The position numbers and the translations under genes are program-made. A stretch of DNA of 64,000 bases from contig NZ_JAEEGA010000001.1 of the NCBI RefSeq assembly GCF_017829975.1, positions 372,001-436,000 of the forward strand, given 5' to 3'. Below, one piece after another: positions 16,122 through 24,132 of the stretch; within the stretch, counting starts at the first letter, position 1, and each line of letters starts with the position of its first letter. This stretch comes from Vagococcus allomyrinae. Lineage in GTDB: Bacteria; Bacillota; Bacilli; Lactobacillales; Vagococcaceae. Under the pieces are notes generated by a model, which worked only from the letters and a program-made list of their open reading frames with translations, made no database searches and was not told the DNA's origin.

Positions 16122-16947
16122 CTAACGTAGCTCCTTTCAACCAGTGATTGATGACTTGAGCGAATCGTTTTGGTTGTTCTAAATGCACGGCATGGCCAGC
16201 GTAAGGGATGATCTCGCCAGTTATGGTTGGCTGTCGCGCGATCATCTGCTGGGCTATTTCCTGAAATTTAAGGTCTTCTTTTCCCGTCACAAGGAGGACT
16301 GGGAAGGATTGCAAGTCAGTCAATTGGGGCCAGTAATCAGGTTGACTGCCAGTTCCCATCGCCCAAAGACTGGTGGCTAAACCAAAGGCAGTCTGGTTTA
16401 ACCGCTCTTGTCTAATAAGGGATTGTCCATGGGAACTTAAACGCTTTTGACTCTCGAACAAAGGAAGAGCTTCCCAAAAATTGATAAAATCACACAGTGG
16501 TTCTTTTAGTAGTTTCTGAGCTAAATGCAGATCGCTGACGCGCCGTTCACGGCGAGCGGAAGGTGAAGCTAGTCCAGGCGAACCACTTTCTAAAATTAAA
16601 GCAGTCACTAACTCCGGGTAGCTTAGGCTAAAACTTAAGGCCACGCGAGCCCCCATGGAATAACCTAAAAGAGCAAATTGGGTTATTCCTAGTTGATTAG
16701 TTAGCAGACGAATATCCTGAGTCAGGCTGGTCATTTGATAGCGATAAGGGTGAACAAAACTAGCGCTTTGTCCATGGCCAATTAAGTCGATGGTCAGCAA
16801 GTTATGATCAGGAAATTCGTTGGCAATCCCATTGAAGGTGGCACCCGTTCCTGTAAAGCCGTGGAGGCAGAGCAAGGTGGGGCGAGTGGCTTGATATTCA
16901 GTTAACCAAGTATAAAAGTACGCAATGCCATTGATTTTAAGCTTCAT
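16108..16947 (-). CDS. menH: SHCHC synthase (MenH), alpha/beta hydrolase
   Basis: This 279-residue alpha/beta-hydrolase removes pyruvate from SEPHCHC. It shows LLCLHGFTGTG (oxyanion hole), the nucleophile elbow GYSMGARVALSF and a late GHAVHLEQP carrying the catalytic His. The SMGARVAL elbow with Arg is typical of MenH. ATG 16947 (MKLKINGIAYFY) is preferred: GAGG lies 7 nt upstream and it overlaps menD by 11 nt, whereas the longer frame runs deep into menD. It is co-transcribed with menD and menC. Confidence 0.88.
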   Translation of the reverse strand: MKLKINGIAYFYTWLTEYQATRPTLLCLHGFTGTGATFNGIANEFPDHNLLTIDLIGHGQSASFVHPYRYQMTSLTQDIRLLTNQLGITQFALLGYSMGARVALSFSLSYPELVTALILESGSPGLASPSARRERRVSDLHLAQKLLKEPLCDFINFWEALPLFESQKRLSSHGQSLIRQERLNQTAFGLATSLWAMGTGSQPDYWPQLTDLQSFPVLLVTGKEDLKFQEIAQQMIARQPTITGEIIPYAGHAVHLEQPKRFAQVINHWLKGATLDETN

Positions 16948-18664
16948 CTTGAGCCTCAAATTGTCGCCGAATTTTACGGCTAAGGGCTTGTAGTTCTTGG
17001 ACATTGTCTTGACGCTGAGTCTGTACCTCTAATATCCGCAAGCCCTCTGTGGGGCTCTCAAGGAGCTCGCTTAACTGCGGTAAACTTTTTACTAGGTGGT
17101 GATTCCCTTCATAGAGCTGGGCCACTAAGGCAAAATCCAAGTCTAAAGGGGTGCCGAAAAGCGGTTCAAAATCCTGTTTTTCCAATTGATTTTGAGAAAG
17201 GAAGGAAAAAATACCCCCGCCATTATTGTTAAGCAAGACGATTGTTAAAGGAAGTTGGTATTTTTTGCCTTGTAATAAGCCGTTCATATCATGATAAAGA
17301 GTTAAATCTCCAACTAATAAGACGTTTTGACAGTTGGGATTGGCAGCTGTCATCCCTAAAGCGGTGGAAACGACACCGTCAATTCCGTTGATACCCCGAT
17401 TGCCGTAAAGCTGATAAGGGGTGTGGCGTGGTGTCATGTAGCGGTCTAAATAACGAATCGGCATGCTGTTGGCGACAAATAACTGACCATTAGGGGCCAT
17501 TTTCTGATGAACCAGTAAGCTGGCCTGAGCCTCGGTTAAGCGCCCCTTTTGCCAATCAGTGGCTAAAATGTCCTGAACGAGTTTTTCATAGACCTTCCAT
17601 GAGGCTAGCCAAGCAGGGTCTGTTGGCATTATGTTAGTTTTGCTGACTAAATCAGCGATAAGTGCTTGTTGACTCCCTTGAATAATCGTCTGGGCTTGCT
17701 TCAATTGGTCTTGCCACTGGCCGCTTTCATCGATAAAGTAGCGCTCTGTTTGGCTTGGTTCAAGTTGAGAAAGCCATAACATCAGATTTTTTGAAAGAGG
17801 TAAGAGGCCAAACTGCAAGATGATCTCCGGTTGCATGTCAGTCGGTAATTCTTGAATTAACAAATCCCCACTAGCAATAATCGTGGAGCTCTGACTACCG
17901 CAGGTCAAAATATTTGCCAATGGATCACTTAAGATCGGCCAACCAAGAGTTTCTGCCAGTTGAATAAAATTTAAGGCTTCGTGGGTGGTTTGACTGCCAC
18001 CCACGATCAGCACTCCCCGTTTGTTGGACCAAGCATCTGCTAGAGAGGTTAACTCACTTCTGCTTAAGCGTTGTTCTCCTTGGAAAATCTGTTTTGCGAT
18101 TGGCGTTGCCCCTAAGGTTAAATCAGGTAAAAGGGGCTCTCGTAAAGGAAAGTTCAAATGGACAGGGCCGGCAGGCACTTGGGCAGCTCTTTGAACGGTG
18201 CGTAACCCTTGCCAGTAAGCGTAGTTCAGCATTGTTGGTGAGGCTTCTGGTAAGGCCATTTCAACAAAGAGTTTGACATGCCCTTGAAATAAATTAAGCT
18301 GGTCCATCGCTTGAGGCGCCCCGACTTGCCGCAGTTCGTGAGGTCGATCAGTTGTTAACACAATTAAAGGGAGCTGACTCTCCTGTGCCTCGCAAATTGC
18401 CGGATAATAATTGGCTGCAGCCGTTCCAGAGGTACAGAGGAGTACGACGGGTTTTTGTTGAGCTTTACTCAGACCTAAAGCGAAAAAACCAGCAGAACGT
18501 TCATCGACAGCGATGTAAGTGGTGATGGCTGGTTCGCGATGCAAGAGTAAGGCTAAAGGGGTTGAACGGGAACCAGGGCTGATGACGGCTGAGGTCACGT
18601 GACTGGCAAGTAGCCCTTGGATAAATTGTAATAAATAACGAGTCATAGTTTCTTGATGGGACAT
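16937..18664 (-). CDS. menD: SEPHCHC synthase (MenD)
   Basis: This 575-residue thiamine-diphosphate enzyme joins 2-oxoglutarate to isochorismate, the first committed step to menaquinone. The N-terminal domain has VISPGSRSTPLALLLH and CTSGTAAANYYPAICEA, with the catalytic Glu in VDERSAGFFALG. The C-terminal ThDP domain has NRGINGIDGVVSTALG and VGDLTLYHDMNGL, then LNNNGGGIFSFL. It is full length. RBS AGGAGGAAATAAAG precedes ATG. It sits 47 nt downstream of menF in the same direction. Confidence 0.95.
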   Translation of the reverse strand: MSHQETMTRYLLQFIQGLLASHVTSAVISPGSRSTPLALLLHREPAITTYIAVDERSAGFFALGLSKAQQKPVVLLCTSGTAAANYYPAICEAQESQLPLIVLTTDRPHELRQVGAPQAMDQLNLFQGHVKLFVEMALPEASPTMLNYAYWQGLRTVQRAAQVPAGPVHLNFPLREPLLPDLTLGATPIAKQIFQGEQRLSRSELTSLADAWSNKRGVLIVGGSQTTHEALNFIQLAETLGWPILSDPLANILTCGSQSSTIIASGDLLIQELPTDMQPEIILQFGLLPLSKNLMLWLSQLEPSQTERYFIDESGQWQDQLKQAQTIIQGSQQALIADLVSKTNIMPTDPAWLASWKVYEKLVQDILATDWQKGRLTEAQASLLVHQKMAPNGQLFVANSMPIRYLDRYMTPRHTPYQLYGNRGINGIDGVVSTALGMTAANPNCQNVLLVGDLTLYHDMNGLLQGKKYQLPLTIVLLNNNGGGIFSFLSQNQLEKQDFEPLFGTPLDLDFALVAQLYEGNHHLVKSLPQLSELLESPTEGLRILEVQTQRQDNVQELQALSRKIRRQFEAQDEA

Positions 18665-18711
18665 CTTTATTTCCTCCTAAATGACAAACGGTGATGAGCT
18701 TTTTGATTAAG

Positions 18712-20067
18712 TTAGTCCAGTGCCCGCAACATGGGTTGGAATTTAATGGCGGTTTCCTGACGTTCGGCTTCAGCCGCTGAATCCGCCACAATCCCACAAC
18801 CAGCGTACAGACAGCCTTTTTGTTTGCTTAAAATGGCTGAGCGGATACCGACGGCAAATTCCCCACAGTCATTTTGAAGGGAGACCCAACCGATAGGACC
18901 GCCATACATGCCACGGCCTAAGGGCTCATGTTGGGCGATAAAGTCTCGCGCTAGTTCTTTTGGTTGACCGCCTAAAGCCGGCGTTGGGTGCAGTTGTTTA
19001 ACACTTTCCAAGAGACTAGTCCCCGCTTTTCGCTTGCCACGTAAGGGGACGTGCAGATGTTGAATATCGCGATTTTTTAAAAGGGTCGCTGGCTGAATCA
19101 CCAATTCTTCCGCAATCATCTGTTGAAAATCACGGGCGATTTGGTCGACGACGATCTGATGTTCCAGTTGATTTTTTTCATCCATCAACAATTCTTGACC
19201 AAGGCGATCGTCCTCTGCTGGCGTGTTGCCACGAGCGATTGATCCAGCGATACAAGCCGTCGTATAATCAGCCTCTGTTCCTTGAAGCAAGCGTTCGGGG
19301 CTTGCCCCAATAAACAGATGTTGCTCTTTTTCTAAGGCGAAAAGATAGGTCGCCTGTTGCTGTTCAGCCAGTCGCTTTAAAATAGTGGCAGACTGCCAAG
19401 GGTGTTTGTTAGTAATCGCCAATTGGCGGGCCAAGACTACTTTCTTTAAGGAGGATTTTTCCTTAATAGCGGCGACGGTTTGTTCAACCACTGTCAACCA
19501 TTTTTCAAGATTAATTTCGGTGGTTCGTAGCTCGGCTGTTTCTTCTTCAAGTGGCAAAGGGGCTTCTAGCCAAGCCTGTAGCTCCTTTTGTCGCAACTGC
19601 CACTGATCGGTGAGGTCTGCCAGTGAAGAGGCCTTGAAGTTGAGGGTTATATATGGCACACCTTCTAAAAAGCTGACCATCAAGGCAGGGAGATAAAACA
19701 GCCCTTGATCCAATGGCCCCCATAAGGTTTTCTCAGGATGGTCTTGATTAAAGGGAAGGCCACCAAATAAAAGGGGACCAGTTCCGGTAAGGTTCCGATT
19801 AGTGTAAATAGTCTGTTGTTTATCATTCATAAACTGAGTTAATGCTAGGTCGGTCAGTTGGCTAGGAATAATGTGTGCCAACTGTCCACAACCAATTAAG
19901 GTTAATTCTTGGGCCGGGGTTTGCCAGTAAAAGCGTTGACCTTTATATGTGTGCTGACTTTTCGAAAAAAGAGTTAAGGGATCCTCTGCCTGAGGTAATT
20001 CGGCTATCCAACTAAATTCGCGGTAGCCAGTCTCGTAGGCTGTAGCGAGCGCTTCTGGGAGCTTCAT
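18712..20067 (-). CDS. menF: Isochorismate synthase (MenF)
   Basis: This chorismate-utilising enzyme of about 451 residues converts chorismate to isochorismate for menaquinone. The C-terminal half holds the conserved block: KKVVLARQ, IGASPERLL, CIAGSIARGNTPAEDD, LHPTPALGGQPKELA, RGMYGGPIGW and FAVGIRSAIL. ATG 20067 (MKLPEALA) is taken as the start, with AAGGAAG 11 nt upstream; the upstream extension to 20130 lacks a better site. First gene of the men cluster. menA, menB and menE are not in the window. Confidence 0.9.
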   Translation of the reverse strand: MKLPEALATAYETGYREFSWIAELPQAEDPLTLFSKSQHTYKGQRFYWQTPAQELTLIGCGQLAHIIPSQLTDLALTQFMNDKQQTIYTNRNLTGTGPLLFGGLPFNQDHPEKTLWGPLDQGLFYLPALMVSFLEGVPYITLNFKASSLADLTDQWQLRQKELQAWLEAPLPLEEETAELRTTEINLEKWLTVVEQTVAAIKEKSSLKKVVLARQLAITNKHPWQSATILKRLAEQQQATYLFALEKEQHLFIGASPERLLQGTEADYTTACIAGSIARGNTPAEDDRLGQELLMDEKNQLEHQIVVDQIARDFQQMIAEELVIQPATLLKNRDIQHLHVPLRGKRKAGTSLLESVKQLHPTPALGGQPKELARDFIAQHEPLGRGMYGGPIGWVSLQNDCGEFAVGIRSAILSKQKGCLYAGCGIVADSAAEAERQETAIKFQPMLRALD

Positions 20068-20218
20068 GGGTTGCGATACTTCCTTTCCGTAGCCATTTAT
20101 CAAAAAATAAATGGCAGTTTCAACTCCCAATTATCCACCAGAATTCGGCTGAAAGTCAACTATTTGAATTTATTAACAAAAGATGCCACTGTGTTACTAA
20201 TACTCCTTTAGTTATCAG

Positions 20219-20247
20219 TTTAACTTAAGGGAAAAGTGTAGTATTAT
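20219..20247 (+). promoter_or_regulatory. Promoter of the VTT-domain membrane protein gene
   Basis: TTTAAC (20219-20224), a 17-bp spacer and TATTAT (20242-20247) lie about 75 bp before the ATG at 20323. The divergent menF promoter must share this 255-bp interval but is not clear. Confidence 0.5.
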
Positions 20248-20322
20248 GTAGCTAGATAATGCCTAATATGGGACATAGCTGTAAACGGGTAAAGATTAAC
20301 TAACTGACTGATCGGAGGTATC

Positions 20323-21063
20323 ATGAAAAATAGGAAGGAAATTGTACTTTCAATCATCTTGTTGGCTCTATTTATCTTTTTGATTTTAGGACTGTTTGTC
20401 GACTTATACCCACTGCTTAAACAGGTGATCAATGATTCAGGTAATGAAGGGAAAGTGGTGTCTTACCTCCATATTTACGGCGCTAAAGGTGTGTTAAGTT
20501 TGGTCGGGTTACAGGCGTTACAAGCGATTTTAGTCGTCGTACCCTCAGCACTTGTGGAAATTCTAGCAGGGCTCTGTTATGGTGTTTGGTGGGGGAGCTT
20601 AATCAGCTTAGTTGGTTATGTTCTGGGAAATACGCTTATTTTTCTAGGTGTCAGACAGTTTAAAAAAACGTTTGGCCTGTTTTTTGCTAGTCGACTGAAA
20701 CAGTCCAAGAAAAAGACTAAATTTTTTGATTTTAATAAGATCAAGGAAATGGAGAAACCTGAGTGGCTGGTTTTGGTTTCATATGCTATTCCTGGTGTGC
20801 CAAATGGAATTTTGCCCTATATGTTTGCTCAAACGGAAATTACCTTAGGTAACTATTTAGTCAGCATGACCTTGGCCAGTTTGCCGTCAACGATTATCTG
20901 GACTTGGTTAGGCGATTCAGTCTTGAAAAAAAATTATTTGATCATGGGAATAATCGTGGCTGGCTTGGTTTTAATAGTTAGTATTAGTGTTATTTTTAGA
21001 AGTAAAATTCAACTGAAAATCAATGAGTTGTCTAAAAAAAGTAACGGTGCTCATTCAACCTAG
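20323..21063 (+). CDS. TVP38/TMEM64 (VTT-domain) membrane protein
   Basis: This 246-residue protein has five to six membrane spans and the VTT/DedA-like core: VVVPSALVEILAGLCYGVWWGSLISLVGYVLGNTLIFLGVRQF and later PGVPNGILPYMFAQTEITLGNYLVSMTLASLPSTIIWTWLGDS. The GxxxG-rich reentrant region and the late PG..P...PY motif are diagnostic. Relatives act as lipid scramblases or undecaprenyl-phosphate flippases; the specific substrate is unknown. ATG follows GGAGG. Confidence 0.85.
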   Translation: MKNRKEIVLSIILLALFIFLILGLFVDLYPLLKQVINDSGNEGKVVSYLHIYGAKGVLSLVGLQALQAILVVVPSALVEILAGLCYGVWWGSLISLVGYVLGNTLIFLGVRQFKKTFGLFFASRLKQSKKKTKFFDFNKIKEMEKPEWLVLVSYAIPGVPNGILPYMFAQTEITLGNYLVSMTLASLPSTIIWTWLGDSVLKKNYLIMGIIVAGLVLIVSISVIFRSKIQLKINELSKKSNGAHST

Positions 21064-21075
21064 GGCGGTAGCGTC

Positions 21076-21234
21076 GTGCTGGAAAGAAGGAGCGCTGAGA
21101 GGCAAAATAAAAAAGTGATAGTTGGATGGACTTTGACTGCCGCTGTAACCATCGGTTTGGCTTATTTTTCGAAATATATGCCCTTAAGCAACGTGGAAAA
21201 ATGGAAAAAACAGCTAACCGTCTCAGCTAGATAG
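21076..21234 (+). CDS. Small membrane protein (52 aa), unrecognised
   Basis: A short frame from GTG 21076 encodes a basic N-terminus (LERRSAERQNKKV), one membrane span (IVGWTLTAAVTIGLAYF) and an amphipathic basic tail (SNVEKWKKQLTVSAR). An alternative start is GTG 21115, at the edge of the span, with GAGAGG upstream. Its last codons lie in the terminator stem at 21208-21257. It follows the VTT gene by 12 nt and could be co-transcribed. Composition (positive-inside, clean single span) argues for a real gene; the weak ribosome binding site argues against. Confidence 0.45.
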   Translation: MLERRSAERQNKKVIVGWTLTAAVTIGLAYFSKYMPLSNVEKWKKQLTVSAR

Positions 21235-21257
21235 CGACGGTCAGCTGTTTATTTTTT
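21208..21257. terminator. Bidirectional terminator
   Basis: AAACAGCTAACCGT (21208-21221) pairs with ACGGTCAGCTGTTT (21237-21250) with one bulge-like mismatch, followed by ATTTTTTT on the plus side and a T-rich run on the minus side. It separates the VTT unit from the converging DUF1003 gene. Confidence 0.8.
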
Positions 21258-21977
21258 TAGTTTGGCTTGATCAGTTGCAATTGGTATGTCATTAATTTGT
21301 TTTTGTAATTCTTCCAACAAGGACAGCTGGATATTTTGCATTTCAACCAGATGTTGCCATTCGTTGTTAAGCAGGTGATCCATCTTTTGATGGAGCAAGC
21401 GAATCTCGATTTCAGCTTTTAAGTTTGTTTGATAATCGTTGTTGGTTTGCATGCGATCCCGTTCTCCTTGACGGTTTTGACTCATCATAATAACAGGGGC
21501 TTGCACAGCTGCTAAACAGGAGAGGACCAAGTTTAGCAAGATGAAGGGATAAGGATCAAAAGGCTTGCTAAAAAGGGCGATTGAATTGATGGTGATCCAC
21601 ACGATTAAGACCCCAATAAAGGTAAAGATAAAGGGCCAGCTCCCACCAAATCTCGCGATGGCATCAGCGGTTTTTTGCCCAGCTGTTAAGCGTTCGTTAA
21701 GACTTAAATTAGTGTTTTCAGAAATAGGAGCACCCGTTTGAATGCTGCTGATGACGGTCTTATTAATCTTGGCCATTTCATCAGAGTCACTTTTGATCTG
21801 ATTTTTGATGTGGGCCAAACGGTAGTCCATAACATGGGAAAAGCAAATAGCTGATTGCTCCTTAAGCTGTGGGTAATCGTTTAATAAAAGTGTTTGTATC
21901 TCTGGTTCAAGATCCTTAAAAATAACTGCTGATGTCAAGGGAACCGAACAAATAGCGCATTTTTGGGGTGTGGCCAT
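21249..21977 (-). CDS. DUF1003 membrane protein
   Basis: This 242-residue protein has a short N-terminal Cys motif (KCAICSVPL, possible metal site with a later ICFSHVMDYR), then the DUF1003 core: LTAGQKTADAIARFGGSWPFIFTFIGVLIVWITINS, a second span PFILLNLVLSCLAAVQAPVIMMSQNRQ, and a helical tail with an early DYQTNLKAEIEIRLLHQKMDHLL coiled-coil. Function of the family is unknown. GGAGGTAG precedes ATG. It follows the gene at 21992-22438 by 14 nt and is probably co-transcribed with it. Confidence 0.85.
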   Translation of the reverse strand: MATPQKCAICSVPLTSAVIFKDLEPEIQTLLLNDYPQLKEQSAICFSHVMDYRLAHIKNQIKSDSDEMAKINKTVISSIQTGAPISENTNLSLNERLTAGQKTADAIARFGGSWPFIFTFIGVLIVWITINSIALFSKPFDPYPFILLNLVLSCLAAVQAPVIMMSQNRQGERDRMQTNNDYQTNLKAEIEIRLLHQKMDHLLNNEWQHLVEMQNIQLSLLEELQKQINDIPIATDQAKLKK

Positions 21978-21991
21978 TATACTACCTCCAT

Positions 21992-22438
21992 TTAGTTAAT
22001 AATAATAAAAACGCGGATGTGAACAAAGTTTAAAGCGAGTTTGTTAACACCACCAGCCAGAGCATTTAACCAAGGGTGATAATCCAAGGTGGATTGGTCA
22101 ATGATCAATTCATGGCCAATATGAGTGACAACTTTCTCAAAATCAATGTCTACATGTGGGTACAAACTGTTGATATAATCAGCAATCACGGGGTTTTTGT
22201 AGACTTCTTTAAAAGAGCTAGGTGGTAAGGTGGGAAAAGCCAATAAGTCCTTAGCATGGGGCAAGGCGGATAGCTCTCTGCCGCTAAAGTCCAATTGAAT
22301 TCGGTCGGGTGTAACGTCTATTCCTTTGGTCTCAATCTCACCAAAAATCACTCCCAGTATCAGTGTTTCAAAAAGCTCGTTCCATTGGTGAATTTTGTCC
22401 TGTTGTTCCTGCTGTTCCTGCTGTTTTTGTTCGGTCAT
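21992..22438 (-). CDS. Hypothetical protein (148 aa)
   Basis: I do not recognise this protein. It begins with a glutamine/glutamate tract (EQKQQEQQEQQDK), followed by a helix (WNELFETLILGVIFGEIETKG), a segment with ELSALPHAKDLLAFPTLPPSS, and a hydrophobic C-terminus ending in isoleucines and Asn. The GAGGG site before ATG and the tight spacing to the DUF1003 gene make it real and part of a two-gene operon. No catalytic motif is evident. Confidence 0.65.
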   Translation of the reverse strand: MTEQKQQEQQEQQDKIHQWNELFETLILGVIFGEIETKGIDVTPDRIQLDFSGRELSALPHAKDLLAFPTLPPSSFKEVYKNPVIADYINSLYPHVDIDFEKVVTHIGHELIIDQSTLDYHPWLNALAGGVNKLALNFVHIRVFIIIN

Positions 22439-22572
22439 TTCTTTCCCTCATTTGCTTGTTTTGTTTTTTTATTATAACATGGCCGATTAAAAAAACGGTT
22501 ACTAAGCACTTGTGATGTGACCAGCTCGTCTGTTAACCTTATTAAGGTGTTGCCTGAGTTATGGTATGATAA

Positions 22573-22834
22573 ATGAAAGACGAACAGTTATCATCCAGAG
22601 GAGTGTATCGGCTGAAAAGTAAACAGCGATTGCTAGTTGATTTAGATAGGACGGTTACAAACACAAACCCAGAAGAAGCTATTACTAAGGCGATTCGGTA
22701 TGCCATGGAGCAACTGGAGATGGGGTGAGAATATAGACGTTTTATTTGGTTTTGGTTCGCCAGCTGAGTTAACTATAGCTGGGGTCACTAAGAGTATTTC
22801 AGAACCTGAGGACTTAATCAGTTTATTGAATTAG
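22573..22834 (+). pseudogene. HAD-family phosphatase remnant with internal deletion
   Basis: The N-terminal piece (22573-22728) carries HAD motif I as LLVDLDRTVTNTNPEEAI and stops at TGA. In another frame, directly after, the sequence continues VLFGFGSPAELTIAGVTKSISEPEDLISLLN and stops at 22834. The latter resembles the C-terminal end of phosphoglycolate-phosphatase-type HADs (gF.s.eEL..aGa...i..p.eLl.LL). Motifs II and III, about 100-150 residues, are gone. The best explanation is an internal deletion with frameshift. Confidence 0.6.
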
Positions 22835-22894
22835 CTAGAATCAGGCTAATTTTTTGAAAGAACAGAAAATTAAATGGAGGGAGTGGAAGATAAG

Positions 22895-23350
22895 GTGCAG
22901 ATTATTAAATATCAAAAGAGCGATGAGGACTATTATCGAGCAGGCTTAAATTTGAGAGAAGAGGTGTTGCGAAAACCCTTGGGAAAAAGCCTCTATCAAG
23001 AAGATTTGACGCTTGAGAAAGACAATGATTGTTATGGGATTCTGCTTGAGGAACAACTTGTCGCAACGCTCAGTTGTTTTGATGCGTCTGCTAATGTCGC
23101 TCACGTGACAGCCTTCGCCGTCGCTCCCTTTTACCAAGGTCAGGGGCTTGGTAAAGCATTAGTCAGCTTTCTGAAAGAGGAGTTACAGGCGCAGGGATAT
23201 ACAGAGATCAAAGTAAATGCTCGTGAGACAGCGAAAAGATTTTATGAAACATGTGGATTTGTAGCGATTGGCGAGCCATTTAAAAATCAGACCTTAGGCA
23301 TCTATGATTGTGTGATGCACTACCAGTTAAAGGAGAGTATCAATGATTAA
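22895..23350 (+). CDS. GNAT family N-acetyltransferase
   Basis: This protein has about 151 residues. The acetyl-CoA binding motif A is clear: VAPFYQGQGLGKALVSFLKEELQAQGYTEIKVNARETAKRFYETCGF, ending with the usual YDCVMHYQL. It resembles the ElaA/YjcF-like branch. GTG 22895 with GGAAG 8 nt upstream is preferred over ATG 22874, whose upstream is poor. It overlaps the next gene by 8 nt, so the two are translated together. Substrate unknown. Confidence 0.8.
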   Translation: MQIIKYQKSDEDYYRAGLNLREEVLRKPLGKSLYQEDLTLEKDNDCYGILLEEQLVATLSCFDASANVAHVTAFAVAPFYQGQGLGKALVSFLKEELQAQGYTEIKVNARETAKRFYETCGFVAIGEPFKNQTLGIYDCVMHYQLKESIND

Positions 23351-23972
23351 AAATATTGTATTTGATATGGGAAATGTCTTGGTTCGTTACGCACCAGCTA
23401 ACTTTATTTCGGCATTTGCTAAACAACCAGAGCACCAGCAGTTATTACTTAATGAGATTTTTGGGTCAGTTGAATGGTTGCAAGCGGACCGTGGAACCAT
23501 CACGAAAGAAGAGATGAAGTGGCGGATTTGTCAACGAGTCCCAGAGATGCTCCATTCAACCGTGAGCGAGATTTTAGCCCAGTGGTTTGAGGAAATACAA
23601 CCGATAGCTGATATGAGAGACGTAGTGTCAGAGCTTAAAGCTCAAGGGTACCGACTTTACATTTTGTCGAATGCGTCACAGGATTACTATCAATTTAGGG
23701 ACATTATTCCCGGTATTGAGTTCTTTGATGGGGAATTTGTGTCATCTGATTGGAAATTATTGAAACCTGAAAAAGAAATTTACAAGCAATTTTTTAGTCA
23801 TTTTCAATTAGTTCCTTCTGAGTGCTATTTTATTGATGACATGGCGATGAACGTGGAAGCCGCTCGTAATTCGGGAATGGTTAGTCACATTTTTAGGGGG
23901 AACATTGAAGAGTTGCAGCAGAACTTTAAAACAGTTGGCATTAAGAATCCGTCTCACGAGAACCGGGGATGA
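23343..23972 (+). CDS. HAD-superfamily phosphatase (YihX-like)
   Basis: This 209-residue HAD hydrolase has motif I VFDMGNVLVRY (nucleophile Asp), motif II LSNAS, the Lys in LLKPEKEIY and motif IV YFIDDMAMNVEAAR. This order and the DMGNVL/DMDD-like pattern match YihX-type sugar phosphatases. ATG overlaps the acetyltransferase gene, with AAAGGAG upstream. It ends before a terminator at 23984. Cytoplasmic; the natural substrate is unknown, sugar 1-phosphates being one possibility. Confidence 0.85.
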   Translation: MIKNIVFDMGNVLVRYAPANFISAFAKQPEHQQLLLNEIFGSVEWLQADRGTITKEEMKWRICQRVPEMLHSTVSEILAQWFEEIQPIADMRDVVSELKAQGYRLYILSNASQDYYQFRDIIPGIEFFDGEFVSSDWKLLKPEKEIYKQFFSHFQLVPSECYFIDDMAMNVEAARNSGMVSHIFRGNIEELQQNFKTVGIKNPSHENRG

Positions 23973-23983
23973 GTGAAATAAGA

Positions 23984-24022
23984 AAAGGCTTTGTAAAATG
24001 TTCAATCATTTTGCAAGGCTTT
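23984..24022 (+). terminator. Terminator of the GNAT-HAD unit
   Basis: AAGGCTTTGTAAAATG and CATTTTGCAAGGCTT form a 15-bp stem with G-T pairs and a 6-nt loop, followed by TTTTTTT. Confidence 0.82.
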
Positions 24023-24132
24023 TTTTGATGTGAAAAAAGCCCTCGTAGTTCAGGTTAGTTCAACTGAATATTAGTGGCGAACAACGTCACTTGACGACAG
24101 AGTTGTCGGCCTAAATATAACGAAGGTTGAGG

